A stretch of 64,000 bases of DNA, from the NCBI GenBank assembly GCA_007121455.1, contig SKKN01000025.1, positions 62,001-126,000 on the forward strand, given 5' to 3'. The DNA comes from Gemmatimonadota bacterium. GTDB taxonomy: Bacteria; Gemmatimonadota; Gemmatimonadetes; Longimicrobiales; Gaopeijiaceae. Both the position numbers and the translations under genes were made by a program. The notes below the pieces were generated by a model. It worked only from the letters and a program-made list of their open reading frames with translations, made no database searches and was not told the origin of the DNA. Of this stretch, positions 1 to 9,078 are shown piece by piece (positions within the stretch are counted from its first letter, which is position 1; every line of letters begins with the position of its first letter).

Positions 1-1
1 G

Positions 2-367
2 TCCTCACTGAACCGCCCCCTCACCGGCCCCAACCTCACGTTCAACCTTCAGGCGCAACTCGAGGAGCTCCGTCGGGAGGAGGCCTATACGCGAAGCGGC
101 CGGGCCGGGCGAACGCTTGCAAAGCACGGTCCTCTCCGCCTCACGCTCACCGTGCTCCGCAACGGGGTGGAGGTCGGAACCCATCATGCGGATACGCCGA
201 TGACCCTCCAGGTGCTCGAAGGCCGCCTGCGCTACCGTGTCGGGTCCGAACAGTGTGAGATCGAGGCGGGGGAGGTCCTCTACTTCGGCCCGGGCCACGC
301 GCAGGATATCCAGGCGCTGGAGGACACGGCCCTTCTCCTCACGATCACGGGCCACTCGCCGAGCTGA
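2..367 (+). CDS. Cupin-domain protein, 5' partial
   Basis: The frame is open from the first bases, so the start lies outside the window and about 121 residues are visible. The core is a small single-cupin beta barrel: a valine/leucine-rich strand, the paired histidines of GTHHAD, a loop with LEGRLRYRV, then GEVLYFGPGHAQDIQALED, which is the second cupin motif with Gly-Pro-Gly-His. Such small cupins bind a metal or a small ligand and are often sensors or minor enzymes; the sequence does not indicate which. It converges on tctA, with 3 bases between the stop codons. Confidence 0.7.
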   Translation, partial: SSLNRPLTGPNLTFNLQAQLEELRREEAYTRSGRAGRTLAKHGPLRLTLTVLRNGVEVGTHHADTPMTLQVLEGRLRYRVGSEQCEIEAGEVLYFGPGHAQDIQALEDTALLLTITGHSPS

Positions 368-370
368 GCC

Positions 371-1873
371 TCAGGACGGCACCCGACGCCGGCGGCGGCG
401 AAACCAGAGGACCGCCGGCACGAGGAGGCCCAGAGCCGTCACCAGCCAGATCGAGATGGAGAGCGGGGACGCGACGAGCACCGCCCAGTCCCCGTCGCTC
501 AATGCCAGCGCCCGGCGCAAGTTCCTCTCCATCAGCGGCCCCAGAACCAGCCCCAGGATCACCGGCGCCAGCGGAACCCCCACCTTCCTGAGCCCGTATC
601 CGAGCAGCCCGAACCCGACCATGAGGAAGAGGTCGAAGACGCTGCTGTTCACCGCGTACACTGCGACGAAGCTCATTCCCGCCACACCTGGGATCAGGAA
701 CCACTTCGGAAGGGTGAGGATGCGGATGAACACGCCCACGAGCGGGAGGTTGAGGAGCAGGAGGAAAAGGTTGCCCAGGTACATCGAAGCGGCGAGACCC
801 CAGAAGATCTCGGGGCTCCGCTCGATGAGCAGAGGTCCAGGGGTCACGTTGAGCCCCATCAAGGCCCCGAGGAGAACGGCGGTGGTGGCGCTCCCGGGGA
901 TCCCGAGCGTGAGCAGTGGGATCATCGCCCCCGTCGCGGCTGCGTTGCTCGCTGCCTCGGGCACGGCTACCCCCCGGAGATCCCCCTTCCCGAAGGTGCC
1001 TTCCCGGTCCGTGACTCGCTGCTCCAACCCATAGGCCACGAAGGCAGCAATCGTCCCGCCGGCACCGGGAAGGACGCCCACGACGAAACCGACCAGTCCC
1101 CCTCGCATCATCCCCCACGTCGATGAGGCAAGCTCTTTCGCTGTCATGAGGACCCGCCCCACGACCCGGTGCACCTGCTCCCCGGCCCGGCTCCCTTCGA
1201 GGAGAAGCAGCACCTCGCTGACCGCGAACAGCCCGATCGTGACGACCACGAAATCGAGCCCGTCGAACAAGCGCAGCTCCCCGAAGGTGAACCGGGGCAC
1301 GGCGCTGTTGGGATCGAGCCCGACCGAGGCAAGGAGGAGACCCAGCCCGGTGGCGGCGAAGGCCTTGGCGAGGCTGCTCCCCGCGAAGCTGGAGAGCGCC
1401 GCGAAGGCGAAGACCATCAGGGCGAAGTACTCGGCGGGGCCGAACCGAAGCGCCCAACTCGAGAGGATCGGTGCGAAGAGGACGAGGCCGAAGATGGCGA
1501 GCGTGCCCCCCACAAAGGATGCCACGGCGGCGGTGGCGAGCGCTGGACCCGCCCTTCCCTGCTGTGTCAGCGCATAGCCGTCGATCGCCGTCACCACCGA
1601 GGAGGTCGTGCCCGGCACGTTGAGGAGGATCGTGCTGATCGAGTTCCCGTACTGCGATCCGTAGTAGATCCCCGCAAGAAGGATCAACGCGGATTCGGGG
1701 GGAATACCCGCGGCGAAGATGAGGGGAATGAGGATCGCGATCGCGTTGATGGGCCCGATCCCGGGGAGCAACCCGACCACGGTCCCCACCAGCACTCCTC
1801 CGAGCGCGAACCCGACGTTCAACGGTCGCAGAGCGACGGCAAAACCGTCGATCAGATGGAGAAAGCTCTCCAC
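371..1873 (-). CDS. tctA: TctA, large membrane subunit of a tripartite tricarboxylate transporter
   Basis: 500 residues, very hydrophobic, with the length and signatures of the TctA permease family: GLLPGIGPINAIAILIP near residues 34-50, the ISTILLNVPGT segment near 79-89, and a second internal Leu-Pro-Gly-Ala-Gly repeat near the middle that matches the inverted-repeat fold. TctA is the ion-coupled translocation channel of the inner membrane and works with TctB and the periplasmic TctC. The start is GTG at 1871-1873, directly after the tctB stop with no gap, behind a purine-rich GGGGGAGGA site, so translation is probably coupled. Substrate cannot be read from the sequence; family members carry citrate, other di/tricarboxylates or aromatic acids. 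Confidence 0.93.
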   Translation of the reverse strand: MESFLHLIDGFAVALRPLNVGFALGGVLVGTVVGLLPGIGPINAIAILIPLIFAAGIPPESALILLAGIYYGSQYGNSISTILLNVPGTTSSVVTAIDGYALTQQGRAGPALATAAVASFVGGTLAIFGLVLFAPILSSWALRFGPAEYFALMVFAFAALSSFAGSSLAKAFAATGLGLLLASVGLDPNSAVPRFTFGELRLFDGLDFVVVTIGLFAVSEVLLLLEGSRAGEQVHRVVGRVLMTAKELASSTWGMMRGGLVGFVVGVLPGAGGTIAAFVAYGLEQRVTDREGTFGKGDLRGVAVPEAASNAAATGAMIPLLTLGIPGSATTAVLLGALMGLNVTPGPLLIERSPEIFWGLAASMYLGNLFLLLLNLPLVGVFIRILTLPKWFLIPGVAGMSFVAVYAVNSSVFDLFLMVGFGLLGYGLRKVGVPLAPVILGLVLGPLMERNLRRALALSDGDWAVLVASPLSISIWLVTALGLLVPAVLWFRRRRRRVPS

Positions 1874-2338
1874 CTATCCTCCCCCGAGCGGTGCCGTGAA
1901 CACCGTGCCGACCGGAAGGGGCACGCCCAGCGCATGAACGAAGAGGAGGTGGAGCCCGCCGGCGAACAGGAATGCTGCCAGGGAGCTGCGCAGGACCGGG
2001 CCACCGAAGAGGACCGACAGACAGAGCACGACCGTTCCCGTCGTGACGATGAAGCCGATGACGGGGAGGAGTACGGGATACGCGAAAAGGGCGCCGGTGG
2101 CGAGACCGAGTCGGATTCGACTCGCCCCGTCGGGCCAGCGCGGGTCCCGCTCCGGGCGGAACAGGACCCGGAGCCCCACGACTGCGAGAAGCGCCGCCGC
2201 GAAGAGCGGAAGGGCGCGAGGTCCCACCGGGTCGGCCGGGAACCCCACGACGAATTTCCGGGACTCCCAGGCCACGACCGCCCCGAGCAGGAGGAGCGCG
2301 ACGCCGAGGACGCGATCGGTCCGGGTGCGGCGGTCCAT
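1874..2338 (-). CDS. tctB: TctB, small membrane subunit of the tripartite tricarboxylate transporter
   Basis: 154 residues from an ATG at 2336-2338, 17 bases after the tctC stop. It has the four-helix layout of TctB: a first helix at about residues 10-25, the GPRALPLF segment just before helix two, and a hydrophobic C-terminal half ending right at the tctA start. TctB is the poorly conserved small subunit that assembles with TctA. The reading frame stays open far upstream into tctC, but that extension is a shadow of tctC. Assignment rests on hydropathy, length and position between tctC and tctA. Confidence 0.88.
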   Translation of the reverse strand: MDRRTRTDRVLGVALLLLGAVVAWESRKFVVGFPADPVGPRALPLFAAALLAVVGLRVLFRPERDPRWPDGASRIRLGLATGALFAYPVLLPVIGFIVTTGTVVLCLSVLFGGPVLRSSLAAFLFAGGLHLLFVHALGVPLPVGTVFTAPLGGG

Positions 2339-2355
2339 CCGGGCGCCGCCGTCCG

Positions 2356-3345
2356 TCACGGAATCAGACCGAGCCGGCGCGAAAGCTCCCGGAACTCGCT
2401 CACCTGCTCCCGGACGAACGACTCGAACTCCTCTCCGCTCAGGAGAAAGGGATCGAGTCGGGCCTGCTCCCTCGCCCGGGCCCACTCGGGAGAGTCCGCC
2501 AGGGTATCGAGCACGCCCACCCACCGGTTGTAGGTGGAGTCGGCGATCCCGGCCGGGGCGTAGAACCCCCTCCACGTGACCCACTCGACGGGGTAGCCGA
2601 GCTCTTCTGCTGTGGGTACTTCGGAGAACACCCCTTCCACCCGAGCGGGTGCCAGCACGGCCAGCACACGGAGATTTCCGGCCTCGTGCTGACTCTCCGC
2701 CTGCGTCACGTCGCCCGAGAAGACATTCACGAATCCTCCGAGCAGCGCGGTCATCGCCTCCCCGCCGCCGTCGAAGGGGACGTACCGGACGCTCCGCGGA
2801 TCCATTCCCGCTGCCCGCGCGAGCAGCAGAACCTTCATGTGATCCTGTCCGCCGACGGCGCTCCCACCACTCACCACCACGGACCCGGGTGCTTCCCGCC
2901 AGTGGTCGAGCAGCTCGTCGAGCGTCCGCCATGGCGCCTCGGGTTGGACGGCGACGACTCCGTAGTCCGTCGCCACGGCCCCGAGCCAGCGAACGTCATC
3001 CTCGGTGAGGTGGGCGAACTGTCCCTGGGCGAGCCGAAGGAGCGTTGCGGGACTCGCCGCCACGATGACGTTGGGATCACCGGCACGTTGGCTGACGGTG
3101 TGTGCGTAGGCGATGCCCCCGCCCGCCCCCGGGAGGTTGGTGACCCTCACCATCCCGGGGGCGATCCCTCCATCGGTCAGAGAGCGACCCACCGTCCGGC
3201 AGGTGAGGTCCCAGCCGCCACCCGGGTTCGCGGGGGCGATGCATTCCCAGCCTCTCGTGCCCGACGTCTCCTCGCACGCCGCAAAAGCAAACGCGCCGAG
3301 GAGGATCGCGCCGAGGGCGGCCACACATCCGGAGGAGCGGGCCAC
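2356..3345 (-). CDS. tctC: TctC, periplasmic solute-binding protein of the tripartite tricarboxylate transporter
   Basis: 329 residues with a signal peptide ending at AFAAC, so Cys24 may be a lipidation site. The mature part matches the TctC/Bug fold: ANPGGGWDLTCRTVG near residues 39-53, a ligand-loop VTNLPGAGGG near 68-77, and VVVSGGSAVGGQDHMKV followed by the YVPFDGGGEAM segment. The protein captures a carboxylated ligand in the periplasm and delivers it to TctAB. GTG start at 3343-3345. It is the first transporter gene in the operon, 16 bases after the M14 peptidase stop, which suggests cotranscription with that secreted enzyme. Confidence 0.93.
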   Translation of the reverse strand: MARSSGCVAALGAILLGAFAFAACEETSGTRGWECIAPANPGGGWDLTCRTVGRSLTDGGIAPGMVRVTNLPGAGGGIAYAHTVSQRAGDPNVIVAASPATLLRLAQGQFAHLTEDDVRWLGAVATDYGVVAVQPEAPWRTLDELLDHWREAPGSVVVSGGSAVGGQDHMKVLLLARAAGMDPRSVRYVPFDGGGEAMTALLGGFVNVFSGDVTQAESQHEAGNLRVLAVLAPARVEGVFSEVPTAEELGYPVEWVTWRGFYAPAGIADSTYNRWVGVLDTLADSPEWARAREQARLDPFLLSGEEFESFVREQVSEFRELSRRLGLIP

Positions 3346-3361
3346 GACGGGGAGCTCCAGG

Positions 3362-4960
3362 CTAGGGGTCGACCAGGACCGGGAAGGCGTCCGGTAATGC
3401 CCTCAAGCGGTGGACGGGCAGCATTCCACCCACCTGTTTCTCCGCGCTGAACTCGCCGATGGAGGCGAAGGAATCGATGTCCTCCGGCTCCAGTAACACG
3501 AACGCGAGAGCGGCGAGCGGCTGGGTGGCGCGTACGAGGAAGGTCCCTGCCGGCAGCTCCAGAGTCCGGCTCACCGTCGAGGTCCACACGTCCCTGGAGG
3601 AGTACCCTTCATAGACTTCCGCCTCGATATGGACCGAATCCACCTGAAAGCTCTCCACTTCGGCCTCCACGGGCTCCCGGTACCGTTCGACCTGGATGCC
3701 GTGATCCCGGAGCTTCCGGGCGAGGTCACCCCGATGGGGCTCGAGGAGGTAACCCACCGGCCGTACCCTGGAGAGCGTGGCGACTGCGCTATCGGCATGA
3801 GGGACCTGAAGCTCCAGAATCTCCCCGGTACGCTCCCAGCCGCCGTCCGCCCCACGGCGAGGCTCCGGCATCCGGTAGTCGACGAGCCCCGACGAGACGT
3901 ACTCCGCCCGAATCGCGATCGAGTCGGCAGAATCCCACTCCGCACCGCGCATCGCCATCTCCCGGCGTCCCTCGGCTACGCCCTCGAGAACATCGTCCGC
4001 GTGGTTCGCCAGATACTGCGCGAGTCCGCCCATGGCGAGCCGCTGCCAGCGGGTCCGTTCTTCGATCTCCACGCGCGCATCGTCATCCCGTCGGCTCTCG
4101 AAGAGGAGCGTCACAGCACCCCGTACGCCTCCGTACGAACGGAGGATCCGGGCGCCGTACCCTCCTGCCCGGATGCCCTCTTCGGGAACGAGCGTCAGAT
4201 CCGACGGCTGGAGGTGGTAGGGGAAGTACGAGTAGCCGGCCTCCTCGATCGCGTTTCGCACCGCATCGGTCGCGGGCCCTTTGGAGAGGGCGAGGGGGGC
4301 GGCGGGCGAGTTGAGGTTGCTGGGGTGCAGTGCGTAGAAGTCGTACATCCGGAAGCCGGTCAGCTCATGGGCATCCACGATGGCGTGCGGCTGCCAGGGT
4401 ACGAGCACCTGTTCGACCACCGCTCGCGATTCCGGGTTGACGAGACGGGTGTAATCGCGGTTCACGTTGTAGCCTGCACGGTTCGTCCGGGTCCCCCAGG
4501 GCCCGGATTCGGCACCGTCGGGGTTGATCTGCGGCACGAGCACGAAGACGACCTCGTCCAACAGGTGCTGAAGATCCCCGAATGCGAGGTCCCGGGCGAG
4601 AATCATCAGCCCCTCCTTCGACGCCTGCTCGTCTCCGTGAACCTGAGCGCCGATGAAGAAGATCGGCTTTCCCGAAGCGTGGGCCTCGGTCGGTGTGGCC
4701 ACCGCGGGCCTCGAAAGGGTCACCTTGAGGAGAGGTCGCCCCTCCCTGCTCTTCCCGATCTGCCGGGCGCGAGCGTCGGGTGACAGCCTCGTGAGATCCT
4801 CGTAGAACCGGACCACCTCGGCGTGAGGCGTGAGCTCAGTCCAACCGGAACGCTCCGAATGGGTCCGGAGCTCCGAGGGGACGCCCTGGCGGGCCTCCAA
4901 CTCGGCGGCAGGAAGGAGAAGCAGCGCTCCGAGCGCCCAACCCAATACGACACGTGACAT
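3362..4960 (-). CDS. Secreted M14-family zinc carboxypeptidase
   Basis: 532 residues with a Sec signal peptide (residues 1-24). The M14 zinc site is complete: His108 and Glu111 in VHGDEQASKEG, the third ligand His198 in VDAHELTG, and the likely catalytic Glu288 in LLFESR. QINPDGAE and NVNRDYTR are the other family hallmarks (substrate carboxylate-binding Asn/Arg). The roughly 220 residues after the catalytic domain are beta-rich and resemble the accessory region of bacterial secreted M14 proteins. It is expected to trim peptides or amide conjugates in the periplasm or outside the cell. It lies between the LVIVD protein (28 bases upstream) and tctC (16 bases downstream), all in one direction, so its products may feed the transporter; that link is inference. 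Confidence 0.9.
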   Translation of the reverse strand: MSRVVLGWALGALLLLPAAELEARQGVPSELRTHSERSGWTELTPHAEVVRFYEDLTRLSPDARARQIGKSREGRPLLKVTLSRPAVATPTEAHASGKPIFFIGAQVHGDEQASKEGLMILARDLAFGDLQHLLDEVVFVLVPQINPDGAESGPWGTRTNRAGYNVNRDYTRLVNPESRAVVEQVLVPWQPHAIVDAHELTGFRMYDFYALHPSNLNSPAAPLALSKGPATDAVRNAIEEAGYSYFPYHLQPSDLTLVPEEGIRAGGYGARILRSYGGVRGAVTLLFESRRDDDARVEIEERTRWQRLAMGGLAQYLANHADDVLEGVAEGRREMAMRGAEWDSADSIAIRAEYVSSGLVDYRMPEPRRGADGGWERTGEILELQVPHADSAVATLSRVRPVGYLLEPHRGDLARKLRDHGIQVERYREPVEAEVESFQVDSVHIEAEVYEGYSSRDVWTSTVSRTLELPAGTFLVRATQPLAALAFVLLEPEDIDSFASIGEFSAEKQVGGMLPVHRLRALPDAFPVLVDP

Positions 4961-4988
4961 CCGACACCCCCTGGTTCGATGACGCGGA

Positions 4989-7076
4989 TCAGCGGCGGCT
5001 CACCGGCCGTCCCTCTGGATGAGGCTGAAGCTGAATCGACCACAAGCCACTGTTGTGGTCCGAAAGAAAGACCTTCCCTTTGTACGGCATGCCGCTCCAG
5101 ACCATCGGAGCGTTCCGAATGAAGCCGGCCGGATCGAAGGGCTTGAACACGGAGATCTCGCGCCCCTGCGTCGCGAGGTTGCCGCGCAGCTCTCCGCTCA
5201 CATCCACGACCCTCAACCCCCCTTCGTAGTAGGCCTGGTACAGCACGTCGTCCTCCACCCAGATGTTGTGCGCACCATACTCCGGCAGCTCGTATCGGGC
5301 GACCTTCCGCGGTTGGCCCGGATCCGTGAAGTCCACGATGTGAGTGTAGCCTGCGGTCTGCTCCGGGAGTCGGCCTCCTTCGGTCTCCAGGGCGTCCCAG
5401 CTCGCGTCGACGCCTCCCCATGCTCGATCGCCTCGGCCGATGATCTCGTCGCCGAGGAAGACGTAGAACCTTCCGGTCGCTTCCTGGAGGTACGGGAACA
5501 CGGCATGGGTGCGCCCGCCGGGTGTGACGTACTGCGACACGAACACCGGCTCCTCCGCGGTCCCTCCCCACCGTCCGTTCCCCACGTCATAGACCAGAAG
5601 ACCGCAGGCCCACTGCGCCGAATACGCGATCCCATCCTCGACCCAGACGTCATGGATGCGGCAGTTCTCGTGCTGCACCTCCCCGACGACCATCGGGTTC
5701 TCGAGGTCCTGCACGTCGATGATGAGGTACTTTTCACCGCCCGAAAGGGCGTAGACGTACTCGTTCGTGGGAAACGCGTTGTGCACGCCACCGGTCAGCC
5801 CCTCGTCGAACTCTGCTGCGACGGCAGGGTGCGCCGGATCCGCGAGGTCGAGGAGCACCAGGCCATTCCTCCGGTCGGAAGCACCCTCCCGCGTGAGCGT
5901 GGCATACCGAGCGTCGGGCGAAACCTTCACGTCGTTGACCGTCCGGGCGTCCACGCGGACGGAGTCGGTCCTGACCATCCCGGCCGGATCCGTGACGTCC
6001 CACATGTAGGCCCATCCGTCCGCCCCCCACGTTCCCGAGATCGCGTAGTCCCGGCCATCGTTTCCTTCGAAGATCCAGAAGTCCGAAGTGTGGTATTCAT
6101 CGACCCGCCCCATCCCCTCGAACCGGGCCTGCTGTACGACGAGGCGCGGAGAGACCTCGAAGGAGGTCCGCACGGTAAGCGGGCCGGCGGTCGCCAGAAC
6201 GGTATAGATGCCGGGCAACTCGGCGACGAACGTGCCGTCGTCGACCTCAGCTGCGCCTCCCGGCGTCCGGATGTCGGTCTCCCCCGGGTCGTATGTGTAC
6301 GCCCATGTCAGGGGCAGGTCCTCCACCGGCGCACCGCTCTCGTCGAGTGCCTGTGCGCGGAAGTGGATCACATCCCCGGTCCGAGCACCCTCCCCGTCTC
6401 CCAGGATCTCGAGGCCTGTCGCAGGAAAGGGAGTGACCTCGTGCTCCATCCGGCCGCGGACCCCTTCCACCTCGGCCTTGATCACGACCTGCCCCGCCCG
6501 GTGAGCGATCACGTTCCCGAATCGGTCCACGGAAGCAATCGACGGATCGTCGCTCTCCCAGCGTACGTCCAGTCCTCTCCGTTCCGTTTCATCAGCGAGC
6601 AGTGCGCGTGCTCGGTGCCGAACGACCGTCCCTTCGTGGAGCACCGGGCTCTCGGACGTGACGTCCACGCGTGCCACGGAGGGCCAGGAGACCCGCACCG
6701 GCACCTCGACGGAAGGAGGGGCCCGGTCCGCATCCGGAGGCAGAACCACCGTGGCGACCACGAGAAAATCTCCGGCCTGATGCGCGCGGACGATGTCGTC
6801 TCCCACCTCGAGGGCCGGACGCGGGGCCGCGAAACGGAGGAGGGCGTCCACCTCGGCTCCCGTGGAATCGAGGGCCCGGACCCGCAGCTCGGCCGACTCC
6901 CCCAGCTCGAGAGAGACGGAGCCCGGCTCCGTTACGACCTCGACGACGCGCAGGCCCGCCTCGAGCTGCGGCTCCTGCCCGAAGATATCCGTAGGAACCC
7001 CAACCCACGCGGTCAGCACCGTGAGCGCGAGGAACCCTCCAGGAAGTCGAGCGCTCGACCTTCGAAGGTGCATCAT
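4989..7076 (-). CDS. Secreted LVIVD-repeat protein with N-terminal Ig-like domains
   Basis: 695 residues with a signal peptide ending near GQEPQ at residue 35. The N-terminal half (about 40-320) is a series of Ig-like beta sandwiches of the bacterial Big type, with phrases such as SVSLELGESAELRVRALDS and WESDDPSIASVDRFG. From about 330 onward the chain is a propeller of LVIVD repeats, with recurring blade motifs such as GLVLLDLADPAHP, YLIIDVQDLENP, GLLVYDV and GLRVVDV. No enzyme motif is seen, so a surface binding or scaffold role is likely. It is the first gene of the run that continues with M14 and tctCBA. A very long plus-strand frame covers it and the next gene but has no coding character. 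Confidence 0.85.
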   Translation of the reverse strand: MMHLRRSSARLPGGFLALTVLTAWVGVPTDIFGQEPQLEAGLRVVEVVTEPGSVSLELGESAELRVRALDSTGAEVDALLRFAAPRPALEVGDDIVRAHQAGDFLVVATVVLPPDADRAPPSVEVPVRVSWPSVARVDVTSESPVLHEGTVVRHRARALLADETERRGLDVRWESDDPSIASVDRFGNVIAHRAGQVVIKAEVEGVRGRMEHEVTPFPATGLEILGDGEGARTGDVIHFRAQALDESGAPVEDLPLTWAYTYDPGETDIRTPGGAAEVDDGTFVAELPGIYTVLATAGPLTVRTSFEVSPRLVVQQARFEGMGRVDEYHTSDFWIFEGNDGRDYAISGTWGADGWAYMWDVTDPAGMVRTDSVRVDARTVNDVKVSPDARYATLTREGASDRRNGLVLLDLADPAHPAVAAEFDEGLTGGVHNAFPTNEYVYALSGGEKYLIIDVQDLENPMVVGEVQHENCRIHDVWVEDGIAYSAQWACGLLVYDVGNGRWGGTAEEPVFVSQYVTPGGRTHAVFPYLQEATGRFYVFLGDEIIGRGDRAWGGVDASWDALETEGGRLPEQTAGYTHIVDFTDPGQPRKVARYELPEYGAHNIWVEDDVLYQAYYEGGLRVVDVSGELRGNLATQGREISVFKPFDPAGFIRNAPMVWSGMPYKGKVFLSDHNSGLWSIQLQPHPEGRPVSRR

Positions 7077-7157
7077 ACGCTCCTGTCCCGTGCGAACCGG
7101 AAACCACTCCGAGAACCGGGCAATATAGGCTCCCCCCGCCCCTCCCGCCCAGGCTCG

Positions 7158-8579
7158 TCACCCGAGCCGCTTCCATCGACCGCGACGAACAGGCACCGGA
7201 TCGGTGAGCTCCTCCTCCACCACGAGTCGGCGAAGGACCCTCCCGAAGCGAACCCGGATTCGAAGAAGAAGGAGCACCGCGACCGCGGCGAGCCCCGTCG
7301 CGAGCCCCCACCAGAGCCCCACCGGACCGGCCCCGGCACCGAAGGCGAGGTATCCCCCGACAGGGAGCCCGATCACCCAGAAGCCGATGAGGTTCAGGAC
7401 CATCGGCAGTCGCGTATCCGCGACCCCGCGGAGCACGCCCGCTGCAACCGCCTGGACCCCGTCGAAGATCTGAAACAGCCCGGCGATCGGAATGAGAGCC
7501 GCAGCCACGGTGAGAACGGCGACATCGTTCGTATACGCCCTCGCGAGCACGGTTGGAAATCCGAGGAAGAGCGCAGCGGTGGCCCCCATGAGGCCGACGC
7601 AGAGGACGAGGGCCGCCCCCGCGGCCCGCCGAGCCCGATCCGGATCCCCCTCGCCGACGGCCCGCCCGACGAGGACTGCGGCAGCGCCCGAAATGCCGAG
7701 AGGGAACATGAATGCCGCTGCGGCGAGGTTGATCGCCACCTGATGCCCGGCCATCGAGATCGTGCCGAGCCAGCCCATCATCAGCCCGGTCATGGCGAAG
7801 GCTCCGAACTCGACCTGGAAGTGGACCCCGATCGGCACCCCGACGGAGACCATTCTGAACAACGGTCCCCGCTCGAAGATGCGCCGGTCGAAGGCCCGGA
7901 GGTGAAGCCCCAACACGGGCCACGCCACGAGCAGGAGCATGAGAGCCATGAACCACCGCGCGAGGCTCGAGCCGAGCGAGGACCCGATCGCGCCCATGGG
8001 TGGCACCCCCAGGTTACCGAAGATGAGGATCCAGTTGAGGAGGAGATTCAGCAGGTTCGCCCAGACGATCGTCCAGACGATCGGCCTCAGCCTCCCCAGC
8101 GCCTGGAGGGTCTGGCGGAAGACGACGAACGCGTAGAACGGCAGCATTCCCGGGATGGCTGCCCATGCGTATCCGGCGGCAATGGGAATGACCTCGGAGG
8201 GCTGCCGAAGGAGAACGAATACCTGGCCGGCAGGGATGAGAAGGATGGAGGCGACGAGGGTGAGCAGGACGGCGAGAAGCAATCCCCGCTGCACGCTTCG
8301 GGTGACCGCGGGCTCATCCCCGGCGCCCGTCGCCTGCGACACGAGCGGATCCAGGGACATCAGGACCCCCATGCCGAAGATCGCGACGAGAAAGAAGTAG
8401 AGGTTTCCGAGCGCCACGGCCGCAAGATCCGCCGGAGAGGCGCGGCCGACCATCACCGTGTCGGCGATGCCCATGGCCATGAGCCCGACCTGAACCGTCG
8501 TGATCGGGAGAGCGAGGAGAACGAGCGCGTGGAAGTCCGACCGCCGGGGCCGGAGAAGCTGTGCGGCGGGACCCTTCAC
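7158..8579 (-). CDS. MATE-family multidrug/cation antiporter
   Basis: 473 residues with twelve predicted membrane helices in two related halves. Family motifs are clear: LPITTVQVGLMAMGIADTVM in helix 1, LDPLVSQATGAGD after helix 2, and the second-half counterpart AGHQVAINLAAAAFMFPLG followed by AAAVLVGRAVGEGD. These proteins export drugs or metabolites in exchange for sodium or protons. The gene starts with GTG at 8577-8579 and overlaps the DUF2203 stop in a GTGA junction, so the two are translationally coupled. Substrate is unknown. Confidence 0.92.
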   Translation of the reverse strand: MKGPAAQLLRPRRSDFHALVLLALPITTVQVGLMAMGIADTVMVGRASPADLAAVALGNLYFFLVAIFGMGVLMSLDPLVSQATGAGDEPAVTRSVQRGLLLAVLLTLVASILLIPAGQVFVLLRQPSEVIPIAAGYAWAAIPGMLPFYAFVVFRQTLQALGRLRPIVWTIVWANLLNLLLNWILIFGNLGVPPMGAIGSSLGSSLARWFMALMLLLVAWPVLGLHLRAFDRRIFERGPLFRMVSVGVPIGVHFQVEFGAFAMTGLMMGWLGTISMAGHQVAINLAAAAFMFPLGISGAAAVLVGRAVGEGDPDRARRAAGAALVLCVGLMGATAALFLGFPTVLARAYTNDVAVLTVAAALIPIAGLFQIFDGVQAVAAGVLRGVADTRLPMVLNLIGFWVIGLPVGGYLAFGAGAGPVGLWWGLATGLAAVAVLLLLRIRVRFGRVLRRLVVEEELTDPVPVRRGRWKRLG

Positions 8580-9067
8580 ATCCCCGGCGGAGGGGGACCG
8601 AGATCCTCTCCACCCCTTCCGTCCCTCCCCATCAAGAGGGCGTGCTCACCGGTGAGCGGCCGGCGCCCACGATAGCCCCCCTCCAGCTCGTGCCAGGCTT
8701 CGATCTCCTTTTCGCCCCGCTGCCAACAGAGGAAGACCCACCGCCCTTCGTAGGTCGTGGGAAAATCCAGGAGCCCCTGCTCCACTCCTCCCGGCGGGAG
8801 CCGGATGCCCCGATCCAGCACCTCCTTCTGCACCACGCTCCTGAGGCGCTTCATCGCCTCGCGCACTGCAGCCCGGAGGTGCAGGAACTCTTTGCGGTCC
8901 GGATTTCCAGGCTCGCGAAGACTGGGGCCCCAGAGCACGTCCAGCACCTGCAGCTTGTCCGTGTCCTCCTGGATTCGGGCCCGCAACCCGTCCATGTGTC
9001 GGAAGACCTCCTCCAGGTCGGGGAGAAGGGCGTTCGCCTCGTCGACGGTGAACGGCTTGTTCTGCAT
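8576..9067 (-). CDS. DUF2203-family protein
   Basis: 163 residues from the ATG at 9065-9067, 11 bases after the proC stop. The N-terminus FTVDEANALLPDLEEVFR is the signature of DUF2203. A long charged helix-turn-helix section follows (about residues 15-95), then a compact segment with GIRLPPGG, LLDFPT, and a Trp-rich VFLCWQRGEKEIEAWHEL near 130-147. The biochemical role of this family is not established. It overlaps the MATE gene by four bases and follows proC closely, so proC-DUF2203-MATE probably form one transcript. A frame extension upstream to 9199 lies inside proC and is not used here. Confidence 0.82.
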   Translation of the reverse strand: MQNKPFTVDEANALLPDLEEVFRHMDGLRARIQEDTDKLQVLDVLWGPSLREPGNPDRKEFLHLRAAVREAMKRLRSVVQKEVLDRGIRLPPGGVEQGLLDFPTTYEGRWVFLCWQRGEKEIEAWHELEGGYRGRRPLTGEHALLMGRDGRGGEDLGPPPPGM

Positions 9068-9078
9068 CGAGCCGGGAG

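Noticed and set aside
5019-8675. A 1218-codon plus-strand open frame across the LVIVD and MATE genes
   Set aside because: Its peptide is rich in Arg, Gly, Pro, His and Glu with no domain, and both genes below it on the minus strand have clear families. GC-rich codon use leaves long antisense frames open.
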